DNA of 64,000 bases from Pyrocephalus nanus (lineage: Eukaryota; Chordata; Aves; Passeriformes; Tyrannidae), in contig CM076268.1 in NCBI GenBank assembly GCA_038380795.1, positions 2,095,501 to 2,159,500 on the forward strand, given 5' to 3'. Position numbers and translations under genes: made by a program. A model generated the notes under the pieces. That model ran no database searches. It saw only the letters and a program-made list of their open reading frames with translations, and was not told where the DNA came from. Shown piece after piece: positions 1 through 13,249 of the stretch. Position 1 is the first letter of the stretch. Each line of letters starts with the position of its first letter.

Positions 1-2383
1 CCCTACTGGTGAACCTTTTCCCATGTTTGTTGTCCAAATGGCAGAAGAAATCTTCAGACAATATGAAAACACAGGCTTGGGCTCTGCCTCTAGAACAGAA
101 CATAAAAAGTACATTCTCTGGCACAAATGGATTTGTTTTATAAACCTGCCCACCCACACCCAGAGCAAATGCAGAACCTGCACGAGAATTAATATCTGGT
201 GTTTGTAATCAGACAACATTTTCTTCTGCATAAACCACAAGCAAGCACTGACTGGAGAGCCTTAATGAGGCTTAATTACTTGGCTGAGGGGAGGAGTGGG
301 CAGGGGCACACAGCCCCAGCACTCAGGTCTAACGGTTCCCAGCTCTGCTTTGGGGTTTCTCCACTTGCTTTTGTCCTCTTCTCTGCCATTTCTCCCAGCA
401 GCAAAAAAATGTGCAAAGCCAAGGTGCCACAACACACCCTGAGGGTGAGTGTGTGGAACTCCCAGGCTCTGGCAGTCACTGGCATTGACAGCTCCTCCCC
501 TTCTGCACAACTGCTGCTGGCTGGGGCTTGTGAATGCTCAAAGAACAGGGCAGTCAGAGAGAAAACCGCTTTCCTTGACTTCCTGTAAGTGGTGGTACCC
601 TGCTCCAGCCTCTAAGCCAAGTCACAAGAAAATATTTTTGGTTGGTGTATCTGTTCCAGAATGACAATCTCATAGAAAAATTTACCACCGTTTTAAGTGA
701 GAGACTTAAAAATTGCTTTAAAGAGAGACACTAAAACTTGGTTTTTTAAGAGCTAATAGAGTGAAAATTAAGGAATAGACTTTCTTTTTAGGAGTAAGAA
801 TAGGCATGTTTGGGAAAATTATGTTCTATGTTGCATTTAGCCTAACAACTCAAACCAAATGATCACCAAGCCAAGATTATGGATAGTTACTTTGTTTTCT
901 CTAACCCAGATATATCTCCCTCCAAACTCTGAAGAATGTTAAAAACACATTAAGTAGAAAATAACTAAGGTGGTTAATTAAGTCTTATCGAAGAACACAT
1001 CTGCAAGTATACATGCACTGGCAGCTCTTCCATCATGAGTTGGTCTTATTATAAAAAAGTAGAAACGGGTCCTTGTGGGGAAAATCAGGCAGTTACTTCA
1101 AGAAGAAAATATTTATACATTATTAAAGAACTGATTTCTCAAATACCTGATGCTAATTTAATGAAGATGGAAATCATGCCTATATTCACCCATCTGTTTG
1201 ATGAAGGCTTTGCTGAATATTTCATAATGGAGAAATTGCCTTCTTTCAACACCATTAGAGAGACTTAGTCAAAAGCAGGTGCTACAGAAAATTATTTTAA
1301 TGGATTACTATCCCCCATTTTCCCCCTTAGATTAAAATAATTGAGGAAGAAAAAAATTTCAGCTTGCAGTTCACCTCCTGAAATGTCTGTGTGACTGAAA
1401 GGGTTCATTTGTCCTCTGAGCTGGAGGTTGAAATCCAGGTTCCTCTCTTCCCCTGCATTTCTGGATGAGCTTTTCACAAGCCACTTGACTTCTCCTGGGA
1501 TCAGTGTGCTCCTACAGAGCTGTTGTGATCTGGGAAGAGCTGTGTCCTGTGGGTGATAAAAGATTATGAGTTCTCTGTTGCTGTCAATATTATCGTAACT
1601 ATCATTATCGACATCTTCTCCATGGGATAGGCAAGGACAAGGATCAGCCCCAGCCTTCTAGGAGAGCCTGTGGAGCTGGAACCACTCAGTGCTGTTCACA
1701 CTGAGCACCCACAGCACGTGTGTGTTCCAAGATCCCCTCCCTCACACCCAACACAAGGACCTCACCTTTCACACCAGGGTGAGATCTGCAAGAATTTACC
1801 CCCCCCCAACTCCTTCACACAGCTCACTGCTCCAAACCACACAGGCCAGGATTTGCAAAACCTTTCAAGGCGTCTTTAAAAGGGGGAATTATCTGCATTT
1901 AGCTAGCTGGAAAATACCAGGCCCTGGAATTCCTCCAAGAATTCTTTTTATGAAGTAAAATATTTGGAAAGTACATTTGCAATCAATTTAAAGGAAAGGC
2001 ACATTTTATATTAAAACCCTCATAGTCCGGTTAAAACACCACTTTGACTATTATTTTCTAAAATGGAGTGTTACAAGATCCAAGCACAATATACTGTGGC
2101 TCGCAGAGCAGAGTTAATAAACAGGATAAAGTTTCACCAATGCAAGTTGAGATTCTGCTTCTCTTTGATTATTTCCCTTTTTATCCTGACCCATGCTGCT
2201 ACAAAGTAAAAAGAGTATGCATCACAGTAAATTTTGAAGATGAAAGTTAGGGACACAGTTATATAAAAAACAGAAACCGAGACTGATTTTCCCCAAAGCA
2301 TGTCTAGAATCCTAAAATAAAAGGAGATGGTTTCCAAAGCTGCTCATCACACTAGTGGTGGAGAACTACTGGGCATGTAGCCT

Positions 2384-2399
2384 CTCAGAAATTTCTGAG
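2384..2399. repeat. Perfect 16-bp palindrome
   Basis: The bases CTCAGAAATTTCTGAG read the same on both strands. The centre contains GAA and TTC separated by two bases, the spacing of a minimal heat-shock-element pair. A palindrome of this size can occur by chance in 64 kb, so a function is only a guess. Confidence 0.6.
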
Positions 2400-5300
2400 G
2401 GGGTTAATGCCTATCAAATTCACCAATCCATTAGGAGGGCACATCCCACTGAAAAAATAGTGGAAACCTCCTCCTCTCGATCCAAGAATTACCTTAAAAA
2501 GGTGCCTTTCTTTGGAGCTGTTGGCCTAGATCCCTTCAGAGGCAGGTTTCAGTGAACAAGTCCTGACTAATGGCAATGCCTGACCCATGGATCTCTTGCA
2601 GTGATGTTTCTTTTGCAGGGCTGACAGTGTCAAATGAAGCCATAACTTCACCCCTTATGACATAAGGCAGAAACTGTTGCTGCCTCAGTTATAAATCCAG
2701 AAAACTCTTTAAATATTTTTAAAAGCAAGTAAAATAAATCTGATGGTTTATTTTAGTCTCTCTTGTTTTACGTGTGCCGTGTTGGTTCTATCTGAGATCC
2801 TAGGAGGGGAAAATAAACCATGCCAGGCTATGCCTGTGCTAAGCTCAGTGTTTTATGGCTTTCTGAAGTTAAAAGTGTGCTACATCAGAAGTGCTAAGTG
2901 AAGGGAAGATGAAGCATTGTTATTGCAGAGGGCATTTTGGTTCTTTGAAACGGCACAGAGCACATGAGAGCAGTGAGACCTCCTTATTTTACATCTCACT
3001 TACATCTTGCACTTGAGAGGATGACCTCACCCAGCACTGGGACATGTTGATCCAGTGGGTGCTAACACGGCCCTTATTAACTGCAGGCCTGTGTTTGTAA
3101 AGAGCAGGATGAGAAATAACGTATCCACTGGAAAATGCAGCTGGAATTCAGGCAAAGGCGCTTGGGAACCCAATCAGAACACGGGGGGCTGATGACAAAA
3201 CGCTTGCAAAATGGATTTGAGGGGTCTCGTAATGACCACAGGCCGTCGTAGTGGACCAACAGTTTAATATTTGAGCTCAGCCAGGAACACAGCACCGTTC
3301 AATTATTAGTTGAGCGATGACTCAAAAAACTTGCCTGTTCATGGGGCATTCACTGGCAGGGAGCACTGGGTTTGGAGTCAGAGCTGCACAGCCAGCCCTC
3401 AGTCTTTCCCCATGTGCTCTGAGAGCCCGTTTGCTCTCCCTACTCCTGCAGCTCCTCAGGGCCTTGCAAGGCTGCCAGCGAGACTGAGAATTAGTTCCAG
3501 TGTCTGCGGCGAGCAACCAGACATATTTTACAATTCACAGGCTTCATTCTTGCACACTTAGCGGTGGCTGAGGCATGTCTAGGTGAGTGGCACACCTAAC
3601 ACCCAGGGTAAACCTCCCTTCTGGTTTGTTTGGCTTCCAAACCTGTGGCTGAGACAGACACTACCTGCTGGAGCCCAGTGCTCCTCAAGACAAGACCTTT
3701 GGCAAAAAAAAAACAAACCTGTTTTTTTGCCACCACCTGCACCAAAGCTTTGAAGTCAAGGCAGTTTTTAAAAGAACCTTCCAAAGTGAAATACCAAAAG
3801 ATATGAGAAGTACAGCTTGGCTTGGCAGCACCCAGTACCATTGTGCAAGTGCCACAAAGCCTGCAGTGTCCCGGTCCAGCACGTGTGATCCCTCACATTA
3901 ATTCCTGCTTTGCTCTTTCCTTGGCTCTACCAGAGCATTCACACTGAAATCCATGAAGAGGAGTGGGAGATTATGGGTGACACATGAGAGGAAAGACGAA
4001 GACCTTGGCTCTGCTTATTCCTCTCTCAGTACTGACAACTTCTTTGTAAAGGTACACTTGCTGCTGGTGAGGTCAGCAGGTGAGTGTACACAGCCCTTTT
4101 ACTGGAACATGTGCAAACAATTCTGGGAAAGCTTAGAAAAAGTAGGAGTTACTTGTCCTACCTTTTCAAGTATATCTTGCTTGATCACTTCTAAAAACAT
4201 CCAGCACGATCTCTTTTACCATGAGAATTACTGCTCAGGGGTGTGGTCCCCTTTAGTGGTAAGGAATAGGAATAACTTGGGTAGAGGTGTGAAGGAAAAG
4301 TGATGCTACCTGTAAGCTCCACAGAGCTAAAGAATCCAATCTGACCATGGATTTTCTACAGAGAGAAATGTGGATTTGAGGAGCAAGAAACTTTGGCAGA
4401 AAGACCTCGGATGTGGAGGACACACAGAGAAGACAGCAGTCCATTATTCTGAGGAATGTCAAGCACTGAGACATCTCAAATGAGCAGACTGCATTTTGTC
4501 CACAAACCAAACCCCTTCTTTCCATGTCACAATTCTCTGGCAGAGAGCTTTCCCTTGGGAGCCCTGGGGGAAGATGAATTCATTTAGCTGGTGGTTTCAG
4601 GGTAGACCATCAGCTTAGATACCTGCAGTCAACAGTAAGGCTCCAAGAGTTACATCTGTACATTAGCGCTGGGGACTAAATCCACTTGAAGGGAGAGACA
4701 GCTCCTCAAACCCAAGGCAAGCAGAAGTCACTTTCCAGGGCATGAAATGTGATCCAGACCCCACCTTGTCTGGGACAAGGAACAAGCAGAGGCAGAGCCT
4801 CAAAGAGCCAAGAGAGCTTCAAGCCTGGAGAGATTAAAGTGCCTGCCAGGAGCCCAGCAAATCCTGTGCTCCCAAAGCACCCACCATGCTCCCCAGCCTT
4901 GGATTCCCAGAATGAGGATAAATAGAGCCATGCATATTCAAACAAGCTGCAGATTACGACGTTGAGATAAAATTTACATGAACTCTGCACCATTAATGTT
5001 ACCAGGTAAACGGGCTGGGTTTTGAGATTACACTTGATAAAACCTTAAGTTGTGGAGAACCTGAGAGTAAACTCAAATATTTCAGTACTGGTAGATGATA
5101 TTAGGAACTTTGTAGCAGTATTTAAGATAAAAACCAAAGGAGTTGCACTAAGATCAGCCAAGACAGTTTTGCTGCTAAGAACAGTGTCTTCCAGGCAAGA
5201 GGAACTGGAGAAATGAAAATCTGAGCTCATCTGGTGTTTAACACTTAAGAGTTCCTTTGGCATCTCAGCACATTTCTTGCACTCTCACACAGTAAGATGT

Positions 5301-8089
5301 CCACAAGTCACCATGGCCAGATGGGAATGCAAATGAAAAGAGAGCATATGCCATTTGCAGGCTTGTCTATGTTCCCCCATATCCACCTCTGAAGCTCTTC
5401 ATCAGTGGAGAAATTGTTAAGGATACCTTTTTTTCTCCCTCTCTGGCTTTAACAAAGTTTGTCTTGGATAACAAGCAGAAAAGCACACTTTGCCTTGAAA
5501 ACGGCAAAGCTTCCAATCCTGCAGGATATTGCTGAGCACTGAGAGTACACAGAACTTGCAGGACATGCTCAGTGACTCACTCAAGATTAAACAGCCACTG
5601 CACCAAGCTGGACACAGAGCCCACCCTGTATCAGGGACTCTGCCAGCCCAGGCTGACCCTCCCATGTGCAGCAAACACTGAACCCAGGCTAAGCCTGAGC
5701 TGGTTCAGGGGTCACTGGAACGTCTCACACAGCCACACGGATGACCCAGCACAGGCAGAACCTTGGATTCAGTTTTGAAAGTATGCAGATCTCCAAGGAA
5801 AGAAATCTTTTCCTCTTTGCCAGCTTTGTGTCCTTAGTTGGGGCCAACAGTTATCGAGGTTTGAAATTGTTTTCTTTCCCTTAAACATAGAATTAGTGCA
5901 ACGATGGATATTCAAACACCCAAACAGCACAGCAGTTAAAAACAACGGCTATGAATTTAATAGCTGGAGTTTAAGTCATCACTTAATAATGCCAGCTTTG
6001 TAACGTGTTGCCATTTTGTAAAGCCAGAATATTTGGTGGTGTCCTGATGTTTTATGTTTTGGATACATCTCATCTTCCTTTTACAAATGCCCCCAGCCTG
6101 CAGAAATATACGACTGTTTACTTTTTAATGTTTTTCACGTTTTTTTTTTTTTCAAACTGTCAAAACAATTACCTCATTGGAAGCCACTTCTTGGCATAAA
6201 GAGTGGTTCTCTTTCGTGGACAGCAACGTGAGCCATTCAAGCTGGCTGCACCCTTGGAGAACAGCTTGCTGCGAGATAATGTGGGAGATAACTGATAGCA
6301 CTGACTCCTTTTCATGTTACAAAACAGGTCGATGCCTGTGAAGGGATCAACCTGTTGTTTCGAATTAGACACAACAGAAGGGAGACAGTAAGTAATTTCT
6401 GGGAATAATAGTGAACTGGGAAAACACGTTGCTGCAAGGCTTTGATTTCCTCCCACTGCTGTCCTTGAGGCAGAGAAAAGAGAATTATAACACTCATGAC
6501 AAAACAGATGATTTTATAAGAGGCACATGTTACCTCCGAGTCCAAGCTCATTTCCATGTGAATAAGGCAACAGGCTGGTTTGATGAAGAGTGCCCTTGAG
6601 CATGTACCCCCCTTTTATACCATCCCTGTGGCATCCTTTTTCCCCCCTAGTCTTGTGGAATTGTTGTACAAGGCAAATTAAACCTTGCTGAATTTCAAAT
6701 AGTTGCAACCTCTCGCTCTCCTTCCAGGAGGAAGTGAAGTTTTACCATACTTAGCTGATCCCAAACTGTGGGGCTGCTAAAATGTGAAGGTTACCCAAGG
6801 GTAATGCACAGGGCCTGATTCTGCAGGCTGGAGGCACAGCAACTGCCCCAGCCTCTGTCTGTGCTGGGAGCACTGGCACCTGCCCAGCGCAGCCTCCCGA
6901 CTCACTGCAGTCATGCCCAAATTAGGATGCAGGCAGATGTGTGTCTCAGCTGGGAGATGGCAAACACTGGCACCACTGCTTGGTTTAACTGATAGATCTC
7001 TGACAGATAAGCTTAAGGCTTCTCCTAAATTCTGCCCTGATCTGTAGTCGAGCGGGCAGGTGGAAAGTCACACACAGTTTAAGTTAACCTGTTACACGTC
7101 GAGATGGAATGGAGAAGTGTCCATAAAATCAGCACTGGTCTCCACTTGAACACCACCTCTAACAGCACAGCTGCAACCAGGGTCTGCCTCTGCAAGCACT
7201 TTCTTAATCCCCCCTCTCCCCTGTTGGGGTTAACCCATCTTCCCTCCTGCCAGGAAGGTGGAGCAGATCAGGGATAGGTGCTGCTCTAAACACCTGCGCT
7301 GTCACTAAATACCTGTGGGCAGGAAAACATCCTTTAAAAGCCTTATTTAGGTGGACTGCACTGCTTGGCCTGGGGGAAGTGGCTCTTCAGGGTATTTACA
7401 CAAGGCCAGATCCTGCCACAGAGCCATTCACCTCTTGGCACAGAAGTCACCAAGGTTCTGCCTTCAGGAAATACAAGGGTGAAGAGGAAAGCCTGAGCGG
7501 TGTGATTCACCGACACCAAAGTGGCCCTTTAAAGAAGAGCTTGCAGACCGTAATTAATGGACTGGAAATTATTTTGAGACAACACCAGAGTGATTTTAGG
7601 TGTATTTTACATGGTAGGTAACTCCAGCGTGCCCACAAAAGTCAACAACAAAAACATTTCAGCCGACCTCCAAGAGGCAGCAAAGGGATGGCAAACAGAC
7701 CCAGGGGCCCACAGAGGTGCAAACTGGAAACAAAATTTCATGCATACACTTTTGAACTTCCCCCCCACCACAGTTGTCCACGAGCCATGTTCAGCACAAG
7801 CGTTTAATCTTTGGAAGATCAGTTCCCTGAGGAGCTGAGCTGAGCCCTCCCAGGATCTGCTTGAGGTGGGTTCCTGGCACCTCAGGTTGAAAATGTTGGT
7901 CTTAACCATTCAAACACCTGCATAAATAGCCTTGGTCAAGGTGAATGTCCGTTCATCTGTACACAAATAAAGGGGATTTGGGCAAACTGTGGAAAGGGAT
8001 CGTGTGACAGAAAGGTGAGCAGTCATTTTCTCCACCGGTTAAGAGGCCTCAATTCTGCCCATTTTTAGTAAATAAAAATTCCCTTTCTA

Positions 8090-8104
8090 TTTTTTTTTTT
8101 TTTT
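8090..8104. repeat. Poly-T run
   Basis: A run of 15 T bases followed by further AT-rich sequence. There is no recognisable retroposon body next to it, so it is treated as a simple homopolymer. Confidence 0.9.
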
Positions 8105-11100
8105 AATTTTTTTAAGCTTGTTTCTGGAAAGAGTGACGTTAATGTTATTTGTTTAATAATCTATTTACAGAATGAAATTATGGGGATTTTGCCTTCAAAG
8201 ACTTCATAATTAGCCCTGTTTGCCAATATAGACCTTATTATTGAAGTGCCTTTAGAAATGAATGTTTGTCTTGGAGTGTTTATATCCTAAACCCAAGAAT
8301 TCTGGGATTTTGGAAGCTAATACCTATCAAAGTGAACACCATCAAAAGCACCTGTAAGTCTAAGAGTGGAGTTCAGGTGCAGTTGATGCCTCTATTACAG
8401 TCACAACCTGACAAGGTTTCCCAGTGTTTTCTACCTCGGGAAAAGCCTCAGGTCTGAGGCTCCTTATGAATTATTTTGTCCCATTTTCTTCCCCACTATC
8501 AGCCTCCTGGATCTTGATCACCCCCTTGTCCACAGGACACAAAATAACTCGTGGCTCAGCACAGGTCACTGTGTTCACACACCAGAGCTCAGCTTGAGGC
8601 AGAAATAATTTTGCCAATTTAGCTGTGTTCTAAAATACTGGGTTTTTTTAAGACTTCCTGAGTTTGGATACGTGCAGTAACTAGTGAACAAAGACCTGTT
8701 CTTATGGTAGATGTTAAGACACCCTTAAAATATAAATGCAGACAGAGAAGAGAGACATCTCTTTCAGATATTAAATGTTACATTTCTACCTTTTCCTTTC
8801 CAAGTGATCCAAAGACCAGCGGTAAAAGTGTTTGGAATTACTGAAGATAAAATGGAAGCCTTCTCTGTAAGCCAAAGCTATTTTAAATTGTATAAAAATT
8901 AACATTTATCCACAAAAAGCTCTATTCCCACAGTTCTCACAGCACTTTTTTTCTAGTTCAAAGACAAAGCATGAGTTTGTAAATATGATATTTCAGTAGC
9001 ATGCCCTGCTAGAAGGTAAATCAGCCTGAAGAGATGACACTGAAACAGCTGCCAGTTCCTCAAGGGAACACAGTGACCATAATGTCCTATGCCTGGAACA
9101 AATGCAGATAATTTTTAACCTAATGTACAGATCTGTCCAATTAGGAACATTCCTTAAAACAGGCACTGCCAATTACTCTGAATGCCATAGGACCTCAGTG
9201 TCTCCGACCAGAAATGTAAATACTGTCCTCTAATTGGAAAGAAAAAGCAAAATAAAATTTAAAAAATTGTTAAAGTTATCTTAATTAAACGCAGCATCTG
9301 GCAAGGAATTTATTTACATAGGCTGAATTTCACAGCAAAATATTTCTGTCAATATTTCCTCGTGCCTTCTCCAGCTACAGCTACACTCCTTCCCTATCAT
9401 GCCACATATCAGTAGTTTCCTCCTTCCTGTCTCTGTGTACTGTACACTAGATAACTTTGGCTCTGTAATTAGCATTTTGCTTTCCCTTTTTTCTCTTTAT
9501 ATAATACAGACACTAATTGGATTCAGAACCCAGCAAAGACTGTCTAGAACTTAGGGTAATTTGGTTGAAAAAAAATATCACTCTTTATAGTGTCAACTCT
9601 CTATCTTCTTTATTATCCAAATTCCCTTCATGTTTTAAATAGCAAATTACCATAGATTAGGGAAATAGCTGTTTTATATTAAACTTACTCTGTCAGAGAA
9701 ATTAAACCTTCCTAAAAGATTTCCTGAAGATGCATGAAAGTCCTCTCTGTAAAGCACAGGCTGGTGTTGGCATTGTATCCTAGACCCTCAGATCACCACC
9801 TGGGTGGTCAGCAGAGCTGGTCAAGTTTTGGATGGGCCGTCCTGACGTGAAGGGAAATTGGGTTAGTGATTCAGTAGGAGGCACTCTGAGGCAGCATTGA
9901 TCCAGTGCCCTGGAAATGGATTGCTGCAAGGAAGTGTGCTGTTGGAAAGCCTGACTGTTGGCTGGGATGGAAAACCTCATGACCACTTCTGGTGATTAAT
10001 GGAAATGGAATGGAAAAATTAAAGATCTTATTCCACTTTTGACAAGAGCAGGGCTGTTAAGCCGAGTCCTGTGGCCAAATTCCAGGTAGCTACACTGAGC
10101 CTACCTAAATACTCCTAAAAGTTATATTTGAATATGCTGTATTATTCTTAACTTCCTCCCCTCCAGTGGTATGCAGCATTTCTACAGGCAGCTGAACAAC
10201 AGCTTCATTGTGCCTCTGAGCAGCACTGTGACTGCATGGGGTGAAGAGTTTTTTGGTGTGTTTAAAGTGCTCTGAGATTCTTGAGGGTGAAGGGCTGAAC
10301 ACACACAGGGCATTTTATTCTCAGTTCTGACTGACACGGCGAAGCTTGCCCGCACTCAGCTAAAATTAAACACACGGTGTTATTTGAACAGAGTTTTCTA
10401 CCCTTTCCTGAATGTAAAGGGGAAAAAAATATCCTCCATCCAGCCTGCTTTTATGATTTTCATCTTTAAGGAAAGAATGGAGGTGTTTTTTTAAAAAACA
10501 GTCCCGAGAATTAAACGGTTGCAAATATAGCAGCAATATCCTAGATTTCTGAACCCTATGTATCTACTTTCAGGTTTTAGATATCTAAGATGAAGAATGT
10601 GATGGTATTTTTGGAGGTGTGCTTTCAGTCTCTCATTCACTGTAGCTAAAGGTATTACTTCCCTTGTGCAACTTCCACAAAACACAAGAGGATAGTACCT
10701 CGAACAATGACCCAAAGAAAGGAGCTGACAGTTAAAAATGCCCAGGAGGCAACATAAGCTGCTGGTCCTTAAGTTGAATTTGAGCCAAAGAAATCTGTAT
10801 TTTGACCCAGTTCTATATTTTGCCATACCTCACCTATTCCATGTTGTAATCCAATATGAGGGAACCTTGACATACATACACATAGTTTCTGATTCTTGAT
10901 CTGCTTCCAGAGCAATCTTGGAACCAGAGTTATGTTTCTGAGATAACTTCATTTCAAAGCATGCAAAAACTAAGCAGTGTTTGGAAAGGCTTAAAAATAG
11001 GACTAAATGTATTTATTAATAGCTGGGAACAAAAATTGGTGTGTCTGACCCTTCCACAGCTCTCAGTCTCCACCTTCCTCTTGTCCTACAAAACTTTGTC

Positions 11101-11834
11101 CTTCACCATTTGGAAATGCACTTCTGCTTGCACCTCCCAGATATTCCTGTCCTCCACATCTGCCTTCCTACACTTTTTGGGACTCCCACCCCCTCCCAGC
11201 ATCCACCTCCCTCTGGGTCTCCCATATCTTTCACCCTCCATCCGTGTCTCAGCCCCCCACACCTCTTATGCTTCTCACCTCTCCGTGGGCCTCGCTGCTG
11301 ATTCCTTTCATCAGAGACACTGGAATGCCTTTGTAACTCTGCAGCTCTGAGCTCAGATGGTTCCTATCAGCTCCTGAGAGCCTTCTTAAATATGTAATGA
11401 CACCACACTGCAGAAAATTAGCAGATCTGGCCCAAGGCTAGGCCATGCTAATTCCTCTTTTGTGTTTTTTCTTAAAAAAAAAAATAAAACAGAAGGATTT
11501 TAACACAGCTACCGCCTCTTCTTTTTATTGGCTTTGGCAAAACCTTCCACGGAACCCTGTTTGTTCCTCGTTTGGAAAGGACCACACGGGCATTGTGTCT
11601 CTTTGGAGGAGATGGGGGAACAAAGAGAATCTAACCCGGGTGATTAGAGGATAAAAAGAAAGTATGTTTGGAATGAGTCCACACTTGCTCGTGTGGGGCT
11701 TGTCCCTATCTCCTGCTTTGTGAGGGGCTGTTTGTAAAGTCCCTTATCTCTCTCTCTGGAGGCTCAGGTTTGGCTCTCTGACATAATGACAGCACTGGGA
11801 CCTGGCATCGCTTTCCCTGCTCCTGCGCTCACAG

Positions 11835-11876
11835 AGCTGCTGTAAATTGGTCCAGCCAGCCCAGAACAAAGAACAG
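11835..11876 (+). CDS. Candidate 42-bp coding exon, unknown protein
   Basis: What is seen: a pyrimidine-rich stretch (about 11808-11832) leads to CACAG ending at 11834. The segment then ends in GAACAG followed by GTGAGT at 11877, a near-ideal donor. The segment is 42 bp, so 14 whole codons, and one frame reads SCCKLVQPAQNKEQ with no stop. A second candidate exon starts 715 bp downstream at 12592 and is open in the same phase, so the two would splice in frame. What is inferred: a small internal exon of a plus-strand gene. I do not recognise the peptide. Pseudo-exons with good splice sites are common in vertebrate introns, and 14 codons open by chance is unremarkable, so this is tentative. Confidence 0.2.
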
Positions 11877-12591
11877 GTGAGTGTGCTGGCCACTGACAAG
11901 CCACCAGGGGTGCCTGAACAAGTTCCACCTGATGGTCGTGTTCCTTTTGAAGCACCCATCAACAGAAGGGAGAAATGCAGGGTGGGGACTGAGGGGACCA
12001 ATGTCAAACCTCCTGGGATTTCTACAACCTGTGCACTGCCTTGTTAAGTGACATTAAACACATTGTCTTCATCAAAACATGATTTCGTTGTGAAATTTGA
12101 CTTGTGCTTCACCGGGTGGTTAATATTTCGTTTACAAAATTGTAATTACCCTCCTGATTGCATTTCTTTTCATGCACAAAAACATTAAGACGTGCCAAGC
12201 GTTTTAAAATACTCCATTTTAATGGAGTCTAATTGTTTTGGTAAAACACATTCCTTCCTGCCAAGTACTTCACATGTCGTAGTAACCCAGTTCCATTCAA
12301 ACAGTGAATGTCCAAACCCATAACCACCCTTTTTTTCCAGTTAAATACTGGAACATTTACTTGGATGCTGCATTTGATCTTGCTTGCTCCCTTATGCTGA
12401 CTTCAGTATTGCCAATCAAAGCAGCTAAAAGGGACAAGGAGTGTTTCCTACAACTCTCAGTCCACTCCACAGTATATCAATCGTGTGTTCCAGCTGCACA
12501 GTAATGATTTCATTTACTTTAATTGTTTCATTGTGTTCACATTTAACATATTTCTTCTTTCTTTTTTCTTTCACTCCCACCCTCCCCCCAG
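11877..12591. other. Possible short intron between candidate exons
   Basis: Unique sequence between the two exon-like segments. It starts GTGAGT and ends in a long pyrimidine tract plus CCAG, as a spliceosomal intron would. The open frame from the upstream segment runs on to about 12047 before stopping. A possible branch-point-like TTAAC lies near 12543-12547, about 45 bases before the acceptor. If the exons are false this is plain noncoding DNA. Confidence 0.25.
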
Positions 12592-12669
12592 AAGCTCATG
12601 ATCCCTGTTTTTCATGAAACTTTTATCAGCATGCTGGAAAATGGAAGGATAAAATCACTCCAAGATTTG
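12592..12669 (+). CDS. Candidate 78-bp coding exon, unknown protein
   Basis: What is seen: one of the strongest acceptor-like sites in the window, a nearly unbroken pyrimidine tract from 12551 to 12589 broken mainly by ACTCCCAC, ending CCAG at 12591. The segment is 78 bp (26 whole codons) and ends TTG followed by GTAATA at 12670, a moderate donor. Only one of its three plus frames is open; the other two contain TGA. The open frame begins KLMIPVFHETF and ends GRIKSLQDL, with a mixed, helix-like composition typical of a folded intracellular protein; there is no signal or membrane segment. The frame reaches a TAA nine bases into the supposed intron. I cannot place the peptide in a family. It could be a real internal exon, an exon of a decayed gene, or a chance pseudo-exon. 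Confidence 0.35.
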
Positions 12670-13249
12670 GTAATATAATTAATGTGGGTTTTTTTCTTGG
12701 TCTTTCATGCTTTCTACATCAATGAGGTTGCTAACTGTCCTTAAAAGAATGACAACCAACCACAAAACCAGGCAGGTTCAAAAGGAAGGTCCCCCCAAGC
12801 TTTCTATGCCATGACATTTTCAGTCAAATTCTTCACATTTTAATTAAACTCGTTCGATCTGATAGAAAGAAATGAAAAGGCTTCTTTTTGTGGCAGGAAA
12901 TTTTAAAAAAAAAGCTAACAAAGGGGTTTTCAGTGGCAGGCAGCCAGCAAGGAAACTTGATCTCAGCCAGTTTTATTAAAGTAGCTTTACACTTTTGACA
13001 TTTGCCTTCTCCCAATAAAATTCCTGGAACGCTGGCGAGGATCAGGAAGTCGATGCACACGAGCACGAGGGCAGATGGGCAAAAGCCCTGCTCGTTAGTC
13101 AAGCATCAGCCAGGATCCAGAGCAGAGAAAACCTGCATTAGCTGCACCAGGCAAGTAATAAATTACCACACAACACAGTTGAAGTTCCCAGGCAAAGACT
13201 GGAGGTGAAGCCCCAGCTCCTGTGACACCGCCTGACAAATCAGAGCTGC

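Larger units (their letters stand above)
1..11834. other. Noncoding intronic or intergenic DNA
   Basis: I see no supportable gene here. Open frames on both strands are under about 130 codons, have no recognisable domain and look like chance. Content is mostly unique sequence of mixed composition with low CpG. Visible low-complexity items are a T run at 8090-8104 and a pyrimidine/C-rich stretch at about 11050-11300, which produces proline- and leucine-rich chance frames on the plus strand. A perfect 16-bp palindrome lies at 2384-2399. No tRNA, rRNA or recognisable transposon was found by eye; old degraded repeats could be missed. Confidence 0.7.

Noticed and set aside
11050..11300. Proline/leucine-rich plus-strand frames over a C-rich stretch.
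   Set aside because: The composition explains the open frames. There is no start context, splice signal or domain.
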